Shown here in pieces: positions 48,264 to 56,754 of a stretch of 64,000 nt of DNA. Every line of letters begins with the position of its first letter. Position 1 is the stretch's first letter. The stretch is taken from positions 434,001 through 498,000 of the forward strand of contig NZ_LT629711.1 in assembly GCF_900104525.1 (NCBI RefSeq), read 5' to 3'. Below the pieces are notes generated by a model. The model was not told where the DNA came from. It saw only the letters and a program-made list of their open reading frames with translations, and did not search any database. A program made the translations under genes and the position numbers. Source of the DNA: Pedococcus dokdonensis. Lineage in GTDB: Bacteria; Actinomycetota; Actinomycetes; Actinomycetales; Dermatophilaceae.

Positions 48264-50458
48264 GCACGGCATACGTCACCTGTCCGCTGTGCGAAGCCAC
48301 CTGCGGCCTGGCCGTGACCCTGGACGGTGCCACCGTCACGGAGGTGCGGGGCGACCCTGACGACGCGTTCTCACACGGGTTCATCTGCCCCAAGGGCGCC
48401 TCGCTCAAGGCGCTGCACGAGGATCCCGACCGGCTGCGTCGGCCCATGGTCAAGCGCGACGGCGCGTGGTGCGAAGCCAGCTGGGACGAAGCCTTCGCCG
48501 AGATCCACCGCCGCCTCGTGCCCCTGGTCAGCGAGCACGGGCCCGAGTCGGTGGCGTTCTACCTGGGCAACCCGTCCTCCCACAACCTCGGGGTCACGCT
48601 CTACGGGCGGGCGTTCTACAAGGCCGTCGGCACGCACAACATCTACACCGCCGGCAGCGTCGACCAGCTCCCCAAACACTACTCGTCGGGCTACCTCTTC
48701 GGTGACCCGCTCTCCATCCCGGTGCCCGATCTCGATCGCACCGAACACCTGCTGCTCCTCGGTGCAAATCCGTTGGTGTCCAACGGATCCCTCATGACCG
48801 TGCCCGATGCCAAGGGTCGCCTCAAGGCCATCCGGTCACGCGGCGGCAAGGTCGTCGTCATCGATCCCAAGCGCACCCGCACGGCCGAAGCGGCCGACGA
48901 GCACCACGCCATCCGGCCGGGCACCGACGCGTTGCTGCTCTTCGCCCTGCTGCGGACCATCCTCCACGAAGGACTGGCTCACCTCGGCCGGCTGTCCGAG
49001 CACGTCAACGGGTTCGACGAGCTGGCCGCACTCGCAGCACCGTTCACCCCGCAGGCGGTGGCGCCGCTCACCGGCATCTCCGCCACCGACACCACCCGTA
49101 TGGCGCGTGAACTGGCTGGCGCGGAGCGCGCCGCCGTCTACGGCCGGATCGGCACGACGACCCAGGAGTTCGGCACCCTCACGAGCTGGCTGGTCGACGT
49201 GCTGAACGTCGTCACCGGAAACCTCGATCGTGAGGGCGGGGCGATGTTTCCGCTGGCCGCCGCCGGCCAGACGAACAGCCAGGCGCGCCAGGGCAGCTCG
49301 CCGCCCAAGGCCTGGCGGCACGGGCGTTGGCACAGTCGCGTTCGCGGCCTGCCCGAGGTGATGGGCGAGCTGCCTGTGGCCACGCTGGCGGACGAGATCC
49401 TGACGCCGGGAGCGGGCCAGGTGCGCGCCTTGTTCGTCGTCGGCGGCAACCCGTGCCTCAGCACGCCGAATGCGCAGCGACTGGGGGAGGCGGTGCAGAC
49501 CCTCGACCTGATGGTGTCGCTCGACGTCTACCTCAACGAGACCAGCCAGCACGCCGACGTCATCCTGCCGGGCCCGACGCCGCTCGAGCGCGACCACTAC
49601 GACGTGACCTTCACCCAGCTGTCGGTGCGCAACATGGCCAACTGGAGCCCGGCAGTGCTCGCGACCGACCAGCCGCAGGAGTGGCAGACGATGCTGCGCC
49701 TGGCGGGGATCGCCGCGGGGCAGGGCCCGGACGCCGACGTCGACGCGCTGGACGACCTCATGGCGGCCCAGACGGCCGCCCACTACCAGCTCGACCCGTC
49801 TGTGGCTGGCGCGCGACGAGGGCCGGCCCGACTGCTCGACATCATGCTGCGTGGTGGCCCGCACGACCTCACCCTCGCCGACCTGGAGGCTGCACCCCAC
49901 GGCGTCGACCTCGGACCGCTCGCTCCCAGGGTGCCGGAGGTCCTGCGCACACCCAGCGGCCGCATCGAGCTCGCCCCCGAGCCGGTCACCCGCGACGTGC
50001 CGCGGCTGGCAGCTGCTCTCGAGCGCGGGCCGAGCGGCTCCGAGCACCTGGTCCTCATCGGGCGGCGGCAGCTGAGCTCGAACAACTCGTGGATGCACAA
50101 CCTCGCCCCGCTGGTGCGCGGGTCGAACACCTGCACCGCCCAGGTGCACCCCGACGACGCCGAGCGGCTGGGGCTGCGGCACGGTGACGACGCCGTGGTG
50201 CGGTCCCGGGCCGGGTCGGTCACCGTGCCCGTCGAGGTCACCGGTGCGGTGCGCCCGGGCGTCGTGAGCATCCCGCACGGTTGGGGTCACTCGGGCGGGG
50301 ACACCCGCTTGCGGGTCGCGTCGGCCCACGCCGGCGTCAACACCAACGTGCTCGCCGACGACCTGTTCGTCGACGCACTCAGCGGCACGGCCGCCCTGAA
50401 CGGCATACCGGTCACCGTCGAGCCCGTCCGCAGGGAGGAGCCGTCATGGACCGGATGA
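48260..50458 (+). CDS. Molybdopterin-dependent oxidoreductase (formate dehydrogenase/NasC-like)
   Basis: The 732-residue protein starts at an ATG overlapping the hydrolase stop. The N-terminal [4Fe-4S] motif CPLCEATCGLAVTL with a distal Cys in GFICPKGASLKALHEDPDRL marks the DMSO-reductase superfamily. GSVDQLPKHYSSGYLFGDPL and LLLGANPLVSNGSLMTVPDA follow, and bis-MGD binding segments recur at YGRIGTTTQEFGTLTSWLVD and LFVVGGNPCLSTPNAQRL. The C-terminal cofactor domain is seen as LIGRRQLSSNNSWMHNLAPL and VSIPHGWGHSGGDTRLRVAS. No selenocysteine TGA occurs. I could not assign the Mo ligand with certainty, so the substrate is open. Its 3' end overlaps the WS/DGAT start by 13 bases. Confidence 0.88.
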   Translation: MSTAYVTCPLCEATCGLAVTLDGATVTEVRGDPDDAFSHGFICPKGASLKALHEDPDRLRRPMVKRDGAWCEASWDEAFAEIHRRLVPLVSEHGPESVAFYLGNPSSHNLGVTLYGRAFYKAVGTHNIYTAGSVDQLPKHYSSGYLFGDPLSIPVPDLDRTEHLLLLGANPLVSNGSLMTVPDAKGRLKAIRSRGGKVVVIDPKRTRTAEAADEHHAIRPGTDALLLFALLRTILHEGLAHLGRLSEHVNGFDELAALAAPFTPQAVAPLTGISATDTTRMARELAGAERAAVYGRIGTTTQEFGTLTSWLVDVLNVVTGNLDREGGAMFPLAAAGQTNSQARQGSSPPKAWRHGRWHSRVRGLPEVMGELPVATLADEILTPGAGQVRALFVVGGNPCLSTPNAQRLGEAVQTLDLMVSLDVYLNETSQHADVILPGPTPLERDHYDVTFTQLSVRNMANWSPAVLATDQPQEWQTMLRLAGIAAGQGPDADVDALDDLMAAQTAAHYQLDPSVAGARRGPARLLDIMLRGGPHDLTLADLEAAPHGVDLGPLAPRVPEVLRTPSGRIELAPEPVTRDVPRLAAALERGPSGSEHLVLIGRRQLSSNNSWMHNLAPLVRGSNTCTAQVHPDDAERLGLRHGDDAVVRSRAGSVTVPVEVTGAVRPGVVSIPHGWGHSGGDTRLRVASAHAGVNTNVLADDLFVDALSGTAALNGIPVTVEPVRREEPSWTG

Positions 50459-51885
50459 GCGCCATGGATGCGATGTTCTTCTACATGGAAGGCGAGAACA
50501 CGCCGATGCACGTCGGGGGCGTCTCCGTGCTCGAGGGCCCCGCACCGGCGTATGGCGACCTGGTGCGGCTGCTCGTCTCCAAGCTCGACCTCGTCCCGCG
50601 CTACCGCCAGGTCATCAAGACCGTGCCGTTCCAGCTCGGCCGACCGGTCTGGGTCGACGACCCGCACTTCCAGATCCTCTACCACGTGCGCCACACCTCC
50701 CTGCCCGGGCCGGGCGGCCCCGAGCAGCTCCGCAACCTCGCCGGCCGGGTCTTTGCCCAGCGGCTCGACATGACCAAGCCGGTGTGGGAGGCCTGGCTCG
50801 TCGAAGGCCTCGCCGGCGACCGGTGGGCGCTGATCTCCAAGGCGCACCACTGCATGATCGACGGCGAGGGCAGCACCGACCTCATGCAGGTGATCTTCGA
50901 CCTCGAGCCCGAGCCGGAGCGTCGCGAGCCGTCCGAGTGGACCCCGTCACCCGCCCCGTCGACCTTCGAGGTCACGGCTGGCTCGATCATCGACACCGTG
51001 CGGGAACCGTTGCAGGCCATCGGGATACCGAGCGTCGACGACTTCGCCAAGATCCCCGAGGCGCTCGCTGGGGTGGCCTTCGCAGCCAAGGAGCTGGTGC
51101 CGCAGCAGATCGCCCAGCTGGTGCCGGGCCGGGGGCAGCCGACGCCGAAGAGCCTCAACGGTCCCCTCGGGCCCAACCGTCGCTGGGTCTGGACCGACGC
51201 ATCGATGGCCGAGGTGAAGACCATCCGCACCGCCCTCGGCGGAACGGTCAACGACGTGATCCTCGCAGCGGTGACCCGTGGCTACCGCGACCTGGTCGCG
51301 GGCCGCGGTGAGCTCACCCCCGAGCTGGTGGTGCGCTCACTGGTGCCGGTCTCCACGCGGCAGCCCTCCGGCCGGGGCCAGGTCAACAACCAGGTGTCCA
51401 GCGTCGTGGTCGACCTGCCGGTCGGCGAGGACGACCCGGTCCGGCGCCTGCAGCTGATCCGCGAGCAGATGGACCGCAACAAGCGGGGGATGGGCGCCGT
51501 CGACGCGGCCGCCATCGTCGGGCTCGCCGACTACGCCGCGCCCACGCTGCTGGCGCTGGGCGCCCGTTCGATGTCACGGATGCCCAACCGACTCACCCAG
51601 ACCGGCACCACGAACGTCCCCGGCCCGCGCATCCCCCTCTACCTGCTGGGGCGCCGCCTGGTGGAGTCGCACCCCTACGTGCCGGTGTTCGCCGGGGTGC
51701 GCGTCGCGACCGGGATCTTCTCCTACCTCGACACCTTCAGCTTCGGGGTGACGGCCGACTTCGACAGCTTCCCCGACGTCGAGCTGATCACCGACGGCAT
51801 CCGCGCCGGCTTCGACGAGCTCGTCGCGGCCGCAGCTGACGCGCCGGTCGCCGTGCCGGATCCTGCCCAGCCCTCGCGCCAGTGA
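50446..51885 (+). CDS. Wax ester synthase/diacylglycerol acyltransferase (WS/DGAT)
   Basis: WS/DGAT enzymes make wax esters or triacylglycerol from acyl-CoA and a fatty alcohol or diacylglycerol. The 479-residue product begins RMSAMDAMFFYMEGENTPMH, typical of actinobacterial members. The catalytic motif HHxxxDG is present as KAHHCMIDGEGSTDLMQVIF, and the family segments GTVNDVILAAVTRGYRDLVA and LTQTGTTNVPGPRIPLYLLG follow. GGGAGGAG precedes the ATG at 50446, which overlaps the end of the molybdoenzyme gene. This is one of the storage-lipid enzymes common in actinobacteria. Confidence 0.9.
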   Translation: MDRMSAMDAMFFYMEGENTPMHVGGVSVLEGPAPAYGDLVRLLVSKLDLVPRYRQVIKTVPFQLGRPVWVDDPHFQILYHVRHTSLPGPGGPEQLRNLAGRVFAQRLDMTKPVWEAWLVEGLAGDRWALISKAHHCMIDGEGSTDLMQVIFDLEPEPERREPSEWTPSPAPSTFEVTAGSIIDTVREPLQAIGIPSVDDFAKIPEALAGVAFAAKELVPQQIAQLVPGRGQPTPKSLNGPLGPNRRWVWTDASMAEVKTIRTALGGTVNDVILAAVTRGYRDLVAGRGELTPELVVRSLVPVSTRQPSGRGQVNNQVSSVVVDLPVGEDDPVRRLQLIREQMDRNKRGMGAVDAAAIVGLADYAAPTLLALGARSMSRMPNRLTQTGTTNVPGPRIPLYLLGRRLVESHPYVPVFAGVRVATGIFSYLDTFSFGVTADFDSFPDVELITDGIRAGFDELVAAAADAPVAVPDPAQPSRQ

Positions 51886-51930
51886 GCGCGATCCGCGTCT
51901 CCGTGTGACAGGAGACGCGGATCGCGCTCA
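51883..51930. terminator. Perfect 20-bp inverted repeat, bidirectional terminator
   Basis: A perfect 20-base inverted repeat at 51883-51902 and 51911-51930 (arms TGAGCGCGATCC... and its complement) encloses GTGTGACA. It includes the WS/DGAT stop codon and lies between two convergent genes. It would form a very stable hairpin on both strands. There is no T-run, as is common for actinobacterial terminators. Confidence 0.85.
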
Positions 51931-51959
51931 CTCAGCTGGGGGCCGGGGTGGCCGGCTCC

Positions 51960-53330
51960 TCAGTGGCCCAGCGTCACCGAGTCCGGGTCGCCGACGAGGT
52001 CGGGTTGTTCGTCGTCGTCCACCATGCTCGCCTCGTCGAAGGGCAGGTCACCGGCCAGCACCGCGTCGAGCCTGGGCCGATCGAGCTCACCCACCCAGTG
52101 CCCGATCAGCACCGTCGCGATCGAGTTGCCGGCGAAGTTGGTCAGCGCCCGCGCCTCGCTCATCATCCGGTCGATGCCGACGATGAAGCCGACGCCGTCG
52201 ACCAGGTCGGGGCGGTGCGACTGCAGGCCGCCGGCCAGCGTCGCGAGGCCCGCTCCGGTCACCCCGGCGGCACCCTTCGACGCGATGATCATGAACACCA
52301 GCAACGAGATCTGCTGACCGATCGAGAACGGCTTGTCCAGCGCGTCGGCGATGAACAGCGAGGCCATCGTCAGGTAGATCGCGGTGCCGTCGAGGTTGAA
52401 CGAGTAGCCGGTCGGGACCGTGATGCCGACGACCGGACGAGACACCCCGGCGTGCTCCATCTTGGCGATCAGCCGCGGCAGCGCCGACTCCGACGACGAC
52501 GTCGACAGGATCAGCAGGAACTCGCGGCCGAGGTACTTCAGCAGCGAGAAGACGTTGACGCCGGTGAACACCTTGAGGATCGTCCCGAGCACCACGAACA
52601 CGAACAGTGCACACGTGATGTAGAACGCGATCATCACCTGGGCGAGGCTCTTCAGGGCGTCCAGTCCCGTGGCGCCCACGACGGCCGCCATGGCGCCGAA
52701 CGCGCCGATCGGGGCGGCATACATGATCATCGCCATCAGCCGGAACACGAGCCGCTCGAAGTGCTTGATGCCGGCCAGGATCGGTTCGCCGGCGCGCCCC
52801 ATCTTCTGCAGCGCGAAGCCCACGAGCAGCGCCACGAGGAGCGCCTGGAGCACCGAGCCGGAGGTCAGCGACGACACGAGCGTGTCGGGGATCAGGCCCA
52901 GGATGAAGTCCACCGTGGTGGTGTGCTCCTCGCCGACCTGCTTCTGGCCGCTGGCCGCGAGCTCCTTGGTGAGGTGCAGGCCGGCGCCCGGCTTCACGAG
53001 GTTGCCCACGAGCAGGCCGATGGCCAGGGCGAAGGTCGACATGGTGATGAAGTAGCCCAGTGCGAGCCCACCGACCTTGCCGACCTGGGCGGCCTTCCTG
53101 ACCGAGCCGATACCGAGGACGATCGTGCAGAAGATGACGGGGGTGATCATCATCTTGATGAGGTTGACGAAGCCGGTGCCGAGCCACTTGAGCTTGACGC
53201 CGAAGTCGGGGAAGACGAACCCGACGATGATGCCGAGGACCATCGCCGCGATGACGGCGATGTAGAGGTAGTGCGTGCGGTCCCGCTTCGGTGCGGGGCG
53301 GTCGACGACGCTGTCGGCGCTGGTGCTCAC
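51960..53330 (-). CDS. dctA: Dicarboxylate:cation symporter (DctA/DAACS family)
   Basis: The 456-residue membrane transporter starts at the GTG at 53330, preceded by GGAGAG. It shows about eight helices and the two re-entrant hairpins of the glutamate/C4-dicarboxylate family: the serine-rich LLILSTSSSESALPRLIAKM and GYSFNLDGTAIYLTMASLFI, whose Asn and Asp bind cation and substrate. A closing IVGIDRMMSEARALTNFAGN segment is typical of DctA. The acidic C-terminal tail is cytosolic. The neighbouring DcuS/DcuR-like pair, divergently transcribed, points to succinate, fumarate or malate as the substrate class. Confidence 0.9.
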   Translation of the reverse strand: MSTSADSVVDRPAPKRDRTHYLYIAVIAAMVLGIIVGFVFPDFGVKLKWLGTGFVNLIKMMITPVIFCTIVLGIGSVRKAAQVGKVGGLALGYFITMSTFALAIGLLVGNLVKPGAGLHLTKELAASGQKQVGEEHTTTVDFILGLIPDTLVSSLTSGSVLQALLVALLVGFALQKMGRAGEPILAGIKHFERLVFRLMAMIMYAAPIGAFGAMAAVVGATGLDALKSLAQVMIAFYITCALFVFVVLGTILKVFTGVNVFSLLKYLGREFLLILSTSSSESALPRLIAKMEHAGVSRPVVGITVPTGYSFNLDGTAIYLTMASLFIADALDKPFSIGQQISLLVFMIIASKGAAGVTGAGLATLAGGLQSHRPDLVDGVGFIVGIDRMMSEARALTNFAGNSIATVLIGHWVGELDRPRLDAVLAGDLPFDEASMVDDDEQPDLVGDPDSVTLGH

Positions 53331-53402
53331 GGTGCTCTCCAGGGGGATCGGGTCCCGGGTGCGGCCCGGGACAGGTGAACAAGGACGAGGGTGGGCCCCG
53401 GA

Positions 53403-53416
53403 GTGACTAGGGTCAC
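53403..53416. promoter_or_regulatory. Inverted repeat in the dctA/kinase intergenic region
   Basis: GTGAC, TAGG, GTCAC is a perfect five-base inverted repeat in the 155-base gap between divergent dctA and the sensor kinase gene. It is a candidate site for the DcuR-like regulator. The adjacent stretch (ACGTTTGTGTTCATTGAG) is locally AT-rich, as promoters are. Confidence 0.5.
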
Positions 53417-53485
53417 GTTTGTGTTCATTGAGTTCTGCGCGCGACCGCACGTCGCGTCGGGGGTCGGCGTGCAGTTTGCCCCGGT

Positions 53486-55102
53486 ATGCCGATGAGCGCA
53501 CCTCGGTGGCTCGCCGCACCGGGGCGGTGGAGCGTGGCGGCGCAGACCTTCGCGCTGCAGGTGCTGGTCGCACTCCTCGTGGTCGGGGTGGGCACGGCTG
53601 CGGCGTACGCGCAGGCCCAGCGGGCCGGCACCCAGGAGGCGACGGCCCGAGCCACCGCGGTCGCGGAGACCGTCGCCAGCACGCCGTCCGTCGTCGCCGG
53701 CGTCCGCAGCGGTGCACCGGGCCCGGAGCTGCAGGCCTTCGCCGAGGACGTGCGCACCGAGACGCGCACCGACTTCGTCGTCGTGATGAGTCCGGCGGGA
53801 ATCCGCTACACGCATCCCGATCCCGCCCAGATCGGCCGGCAGTTCATCGGCCACGTCGCAGCGGCCCAGCGGGGCGGCACGGTGGTCGAGGACTACACCG
53901 GCACGCTGGGGCCGTCGCGGCGTGTCGTCGTGCCGGTCACCGACGACGCGGGCACGGTCGTCGGCCTGGTCGCGGTCGGCATCCGCAAGACGGCGGTCAG
54001 CGAGCGGCTGCGTGGCCAGCTGCCGGCGCTGCTGCTGGCCGGGCTCGCCGCCGCCCTGCTCTCGGGCCTCGGCACCGCGCTGGTCAGCCGGCGGATCCGG
54101 CGCCAGACCCACGGTCTCGGCGAGCGGCAGCTGCGCGAGATGGTCGAGTACTACGACGCCGTGCTGCACGCGGTCACCGAGGGGCTGCTGCTCACCGATC
54201 TCGACGGGCGGCTGCGGCTCGCCAACGACGAGGCGGTGCGCCTGCTGGGCCTCCCTGACGACGCGCTCGGCCGTCCCGTCGCCGAGCTCGGGTTGTCCGC
54301 TCCGTTGGTGGCCGCACTCACCGACGGGGCGCCGCGCGAGGACGAGCTGCACGTCACGTCAGCTCGGGTGCTGGTGCTGAACAAGGCCCGGGCGCAGTGG
54401 GACGGCCGCCCGCTGGGGTTCGTCGCGACGGTGCGCGACCGCACCGACCTCGAGCACCTCACCGGTGAGCTCGACTCGGCCCGCGGACTCACCGAGGCGC
54501 TGCGCTCCCAGGCGCACGAGTCCTCGAACCGGCTCCACGCGATCGTGTCGCTCATCGAGCTCGGCCATCCCGAGCGCGCCCTGGCGTTCGCCACCGACGA
54601 GCTGCAGGTGTCCCAGCGGCTCACCGACACCGTGGTCGGTTCGGTGGGGGAGCCTGCCCTGGCCGCACTCCTGCTCGGCAAGGCGGCGCAGGCAGCCGAA
54701 CGTGGCATCGACTTCCAGATCGCCGAGGACGCCTCCTGGCCGGAGGACACCACCCCGGTGCGCGACGTGGTGACGATCGTCGGCAACCTCATCGACAACG
54801 CCTTCGATGCGGTGACGGCCGAGGCGGCCGAGCGCCGTGTCGTCGTCTCCTCGCGGGTGGAGGACCACCACGTCGTGCTGAGTGTCGCCGACTCCGGTCC
54901 CGGCCTGCCGCCGGACGCGGTCGACGAGGCGTTCCGCCGGGGCTTCTCCACCAAGGAGCAGGGCCGTGCCGGGCGGCGCGGCATCGGGCTCGCCCTGGTG
55001 GCGCAGTCGGTGGCCCGGCTCGGGGGAGAGATGGACGTCTCCGGACCGCCGGGGGCGTGCTTCACCGTGCGGCTGCCGTTGGAGGCGAACAGCCATGTCT
55101 GA
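53486..55102 (+). CDS. DcuS/CitA-like C4-dicarboxylate sensor histidine kinase
   Basis: The 538-residue sensor has a first membrane helix (ALQVLVALLVVGVGTAAAYA), an extracellular Cache/PAS domain, a second membrane helix near residue 180 and a cytosolic PAS domain (YYDAVLHAVTEGLLLTDLDG). The Cache domain has RYTHPDPAQIGRQFIGH, the carboxylate-binding signature of DcuS/CitA. The phosphoacceptor region reads RSQAHESSNRLHAIVSLIEL; the usual HEFxN is HESSN, a small departure. The HATPase domain contains VGNLIDNAFDAV and GRAGRRGIGLALVAQS. It pairs with the overlapping response regulator and faces dctA, so it likely senses C4-dicarboxylates or citrate. Confidence 0.88.
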   Translation: MPMSAPRWLAAPGRWSVAAQTFALQVLVALLVVGVGTAAAYAQAQRAGTQEATARATAVAETVASTPSVVAGVRSGAPGPELQAFAEDVRTETRTDFVVVMSPAGIRYTHPDPAQIGRQFIGHVAAAQRGGTVVEDYTGTLGPSRRVVVPVTDDAGTVVGLVAVGIRKTAVSERLRGQLPALLLAGLAAALLSGLGTALVSRRIRRQTHGLGERQLREMVEYYDAVLHAVTEGLLLTDLDGRLRLANDEAVRLLGLPDDALGRPVAELGLSAPLVAALTDGAPREDELHVTSARVLVLNKARAQWDGRPLGFVATVRDRTDLEHLTGELDSARGLTEALRSQAHESSNRLHAIVSLIELGHPERALAFATDELQVSQRLTDTVVGSVGEPALAALLLGKAAQAAERGIDFQIAEDASWPEDTTPVRDVVTIVGNLIDNAFDAVTAEAAERRVVVSSRVEDHHVVLSVADSGPGLPPDAVDEAFRRGFSTKEQGRAGRRGIGLALVAQSVARLGGEMDVSGPPGACFTVRLPLEANSHV

Positions 55103-55796
55103 CCACGGGACCCAGGTCACCCCGCTCAAGGTGCTCGTCGTCGAGGACGAGCCGGTCGCGCTCGAGGCGCACGCGGCATACGTCGGTCGCGTTCCCGGCT
55201 TCGTGGTGGCGGCGACCGCCGCCACCAGCCAGGAAGCGCTGCGCGCCCTCCAGTCGGCGGAGGTCGACGTGGTGCTCCTCGACATGAACCTGCCCGACCG
55301 GCACGGCCTGGACGTCATCCGGGCCATGCGGGCCGGGGGCCACCGCGCAGACGTCATCGCCGTGACGTCGGCGCGCGACCTCGACGTCGTCCGCGCAGCG
55401 GTGTCGCTCGGCGTGGTGCAGTACCTCCTCAAGCCGTTCGTCTTCGCCACCCTGCGTGACCGGCTGGAGGGATACCGCACCTACCGCGACCAGCTGCGCG
55501 ACGCGCACGAGCTGGCCACCCAGGCCGAGGTCGACCAGGTCGTGGCCGGCGTGCGCACCAGCACGCCCGTCGCGCTGCCGAAGGGGATGGGCGAGGACCT
55601 GCTCGCCAAGGTCACCAGGGTGCTGCGCGACTCGGGCACCGGGATGTCGGCGAGTGAGCTCGCCGAGACGCTGGGGGTCAGCCGGGTCACCGCACGGCGC
55701 TATGCCGAGCACCTCTCCGACAGCCGGCTCGCCGTGCGCACCCCGAGGTATGCCGGGGCGGGTCGCCCCGAGGTGGAGTACCGCTGGGCCGACTGA
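55095..55796 (+). CDS. DcuR/CitB-like response regulator
   Basis: The 233-residue regulator starts at an ATG overlapping the kinase stop. Its receiver domain has VLVVEDEPVALEAHAAYVGR with the acidic pair, the phospho-acceptor Asp in VVLLDMNLPDRHG and the Lys in VQYLLKPFVFATLRDRLEGY. A helical linker follows, and a C-terminal helix-turn-helix (MSASELAETLGVSRVTARRY) of the CitB/DcuR type. It most likely controls dctA and its own operon via the inverted repeat at 53403-53416. Confidence 0.9.
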   Translation: MSDHGTQVTPLKVLVVEDEPVALEAHAAYVGRVPGFVVAATAATSQEALRALQSAEVDVVLLDMNLPDRHGLDVIRAMRAGGHRADVIAVTSARDLDVVRAAVSLGVVQYLLKPFVFATLRDRLEGYRTYRDQLRDAHELATQAEVDQVVAGVRTSTPVALPKGMGEDLLAKVTRVLRDSGTGMSASELAETLGVSRVTARRYAEHLSDSRLAVRTPRYAGAGRPEVEYRWAD

Positions 55797-55799
55797 CGG

Positions 55800-56744
55800 T
55801 CAGCCGTCGAGTGCCTTGAGGAGCGCGATGTTGAACGACAGGGCGTCGCGGTCGCCGTCCCGAGCCGCCCACCCCGCTTGCATCGCCGTGTGGACGTAGG
55901 TCCATGCCAGCGCCTCGTCCTCGTCGACTGCCGCTGCCTCGCAACAGATCTCGAGCCGTCGCCGGACCAGGTAGCGCAGTGTCGAACCCGTGCCGAGCTC
56001 GTCGGTTCGGTTGCGCAGCAAGGGCTGCACCTCGAAGCCGGGGTGACCGGCCATGGCGTGCGGGTCGATCGCGAGCCACTCAGGTCGCCCGGAGCCGGGG
56101 AGGCTGGCCAGGACGTTCTCGTAGTGCAGGTCGGTGTGCACGAGGGTCGCATCGCACGACTCGTCGGCGGTGAGCTCGTGCACGAGCCCGGCCGTCCGCG
56201 CCAGCATGCGCCGTGGGAGTGCGCCCTCGGTGGACTCGAGCCGCGAGAGCTGCTCCCGTGCGAAGGTCGACAGCGGCCGCAGGCCGGGCGGGGCCGGCAC
56301 GTGCAGCTGGCGCAGCAGGCCACCGACGACCTCGCACGCCTGGTCGACGTCGAGGGTGCGCAGGTCCCGTGAGGGGTCGAGCTGCTCGAGGAGCAGGGCG
56401 CCCCGGGAAGGGTCCGCCGCGACGAGCCGCACGGCTCCACGCCCGTCCCAGTGGCGCAGCACCAAGGCCTCGTCGCGGGCCTCGACGTGGGGCCAGACGA
56501 GCTTGAGCGCGAGCGGCTGGCCGTCACGGCGTACCGGCACGACCACCGCGGTCCAGCCGGTGTGGCCGATGCCGAGGGGCTCCAGGCCCCAGTCGTCGAG
56601 CACCTCGGCCAGCCGCCTGGGCAGCTGAGCCGACCAGTCGGCACCCGACGGTCCGCCGACGGCGCCGTCGTCGGCCGAGAACCGCTGCACGGACGCGCGG
56701 AACTCCGGTGGGACCAGCTCGGCCGCGTCCTCGACCCGAGTCAT
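55800..56744 (-). CDS. APH(6)/hydroxyurea-type antibiotic phosphotransferase-like kinase
   Basis: The 314-residue kinase-fold protein has a nucleotide-binding lobe (GHTGWTAVVVPVRRDGQPLA, then LKLVWPHVEARDEALVLRHW) and a catalytic loop VHTDLHYENVLA with the conserved Asp, followed by LAIDPHAMAGHPGFEVQPLL as the metal loop. The pattern is that of streptomycin 6-kinase and similar phosphotransferases annotated as aminoglycoside/hydroxyurea resistance kinases. No resistance can be inferred without testing. It follows the DUF4439 gene by ten bases on the same strand. Confidence 0.82.
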   Translation of the reverse strand: MTRVEDAAELVPPEFRASVQRFSADDGAVGGPSGADWSAQLPRRLAEVLDDWGLEPLGIGHTGWTAVVVPVRRDGQPLALKLVWPHVEARDEALVLRHWDGRGAVRLVAADPSRGALLLEQLDPSRDLRTLDVDQACEVVGGLLRQLHVPAPPGLRPLSTFAREQLSRLESTEGALPRRMLARTAGLVHELTADESCDATLVHTDLHYENVLASLPGSGRPEWLAIDPHAMAGHPGFEVQPLLRNRTDELGTGSTLRYLVRRRLEICCEAAAVDEDEALAWTYVHTAMQAGWAARDGDRDALSFNIALLKALDG

Positions 56745-56754
56745 CCGGCGCCGG

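Noticed and set aside
50446..50458. Programmed frameshift at the molybdoenzyme/WS-DGAT overlap
   Set aside because: A 13-base overlap with its own GGGAGGAG ribosome site explains the junction; no slippery sequence is present.
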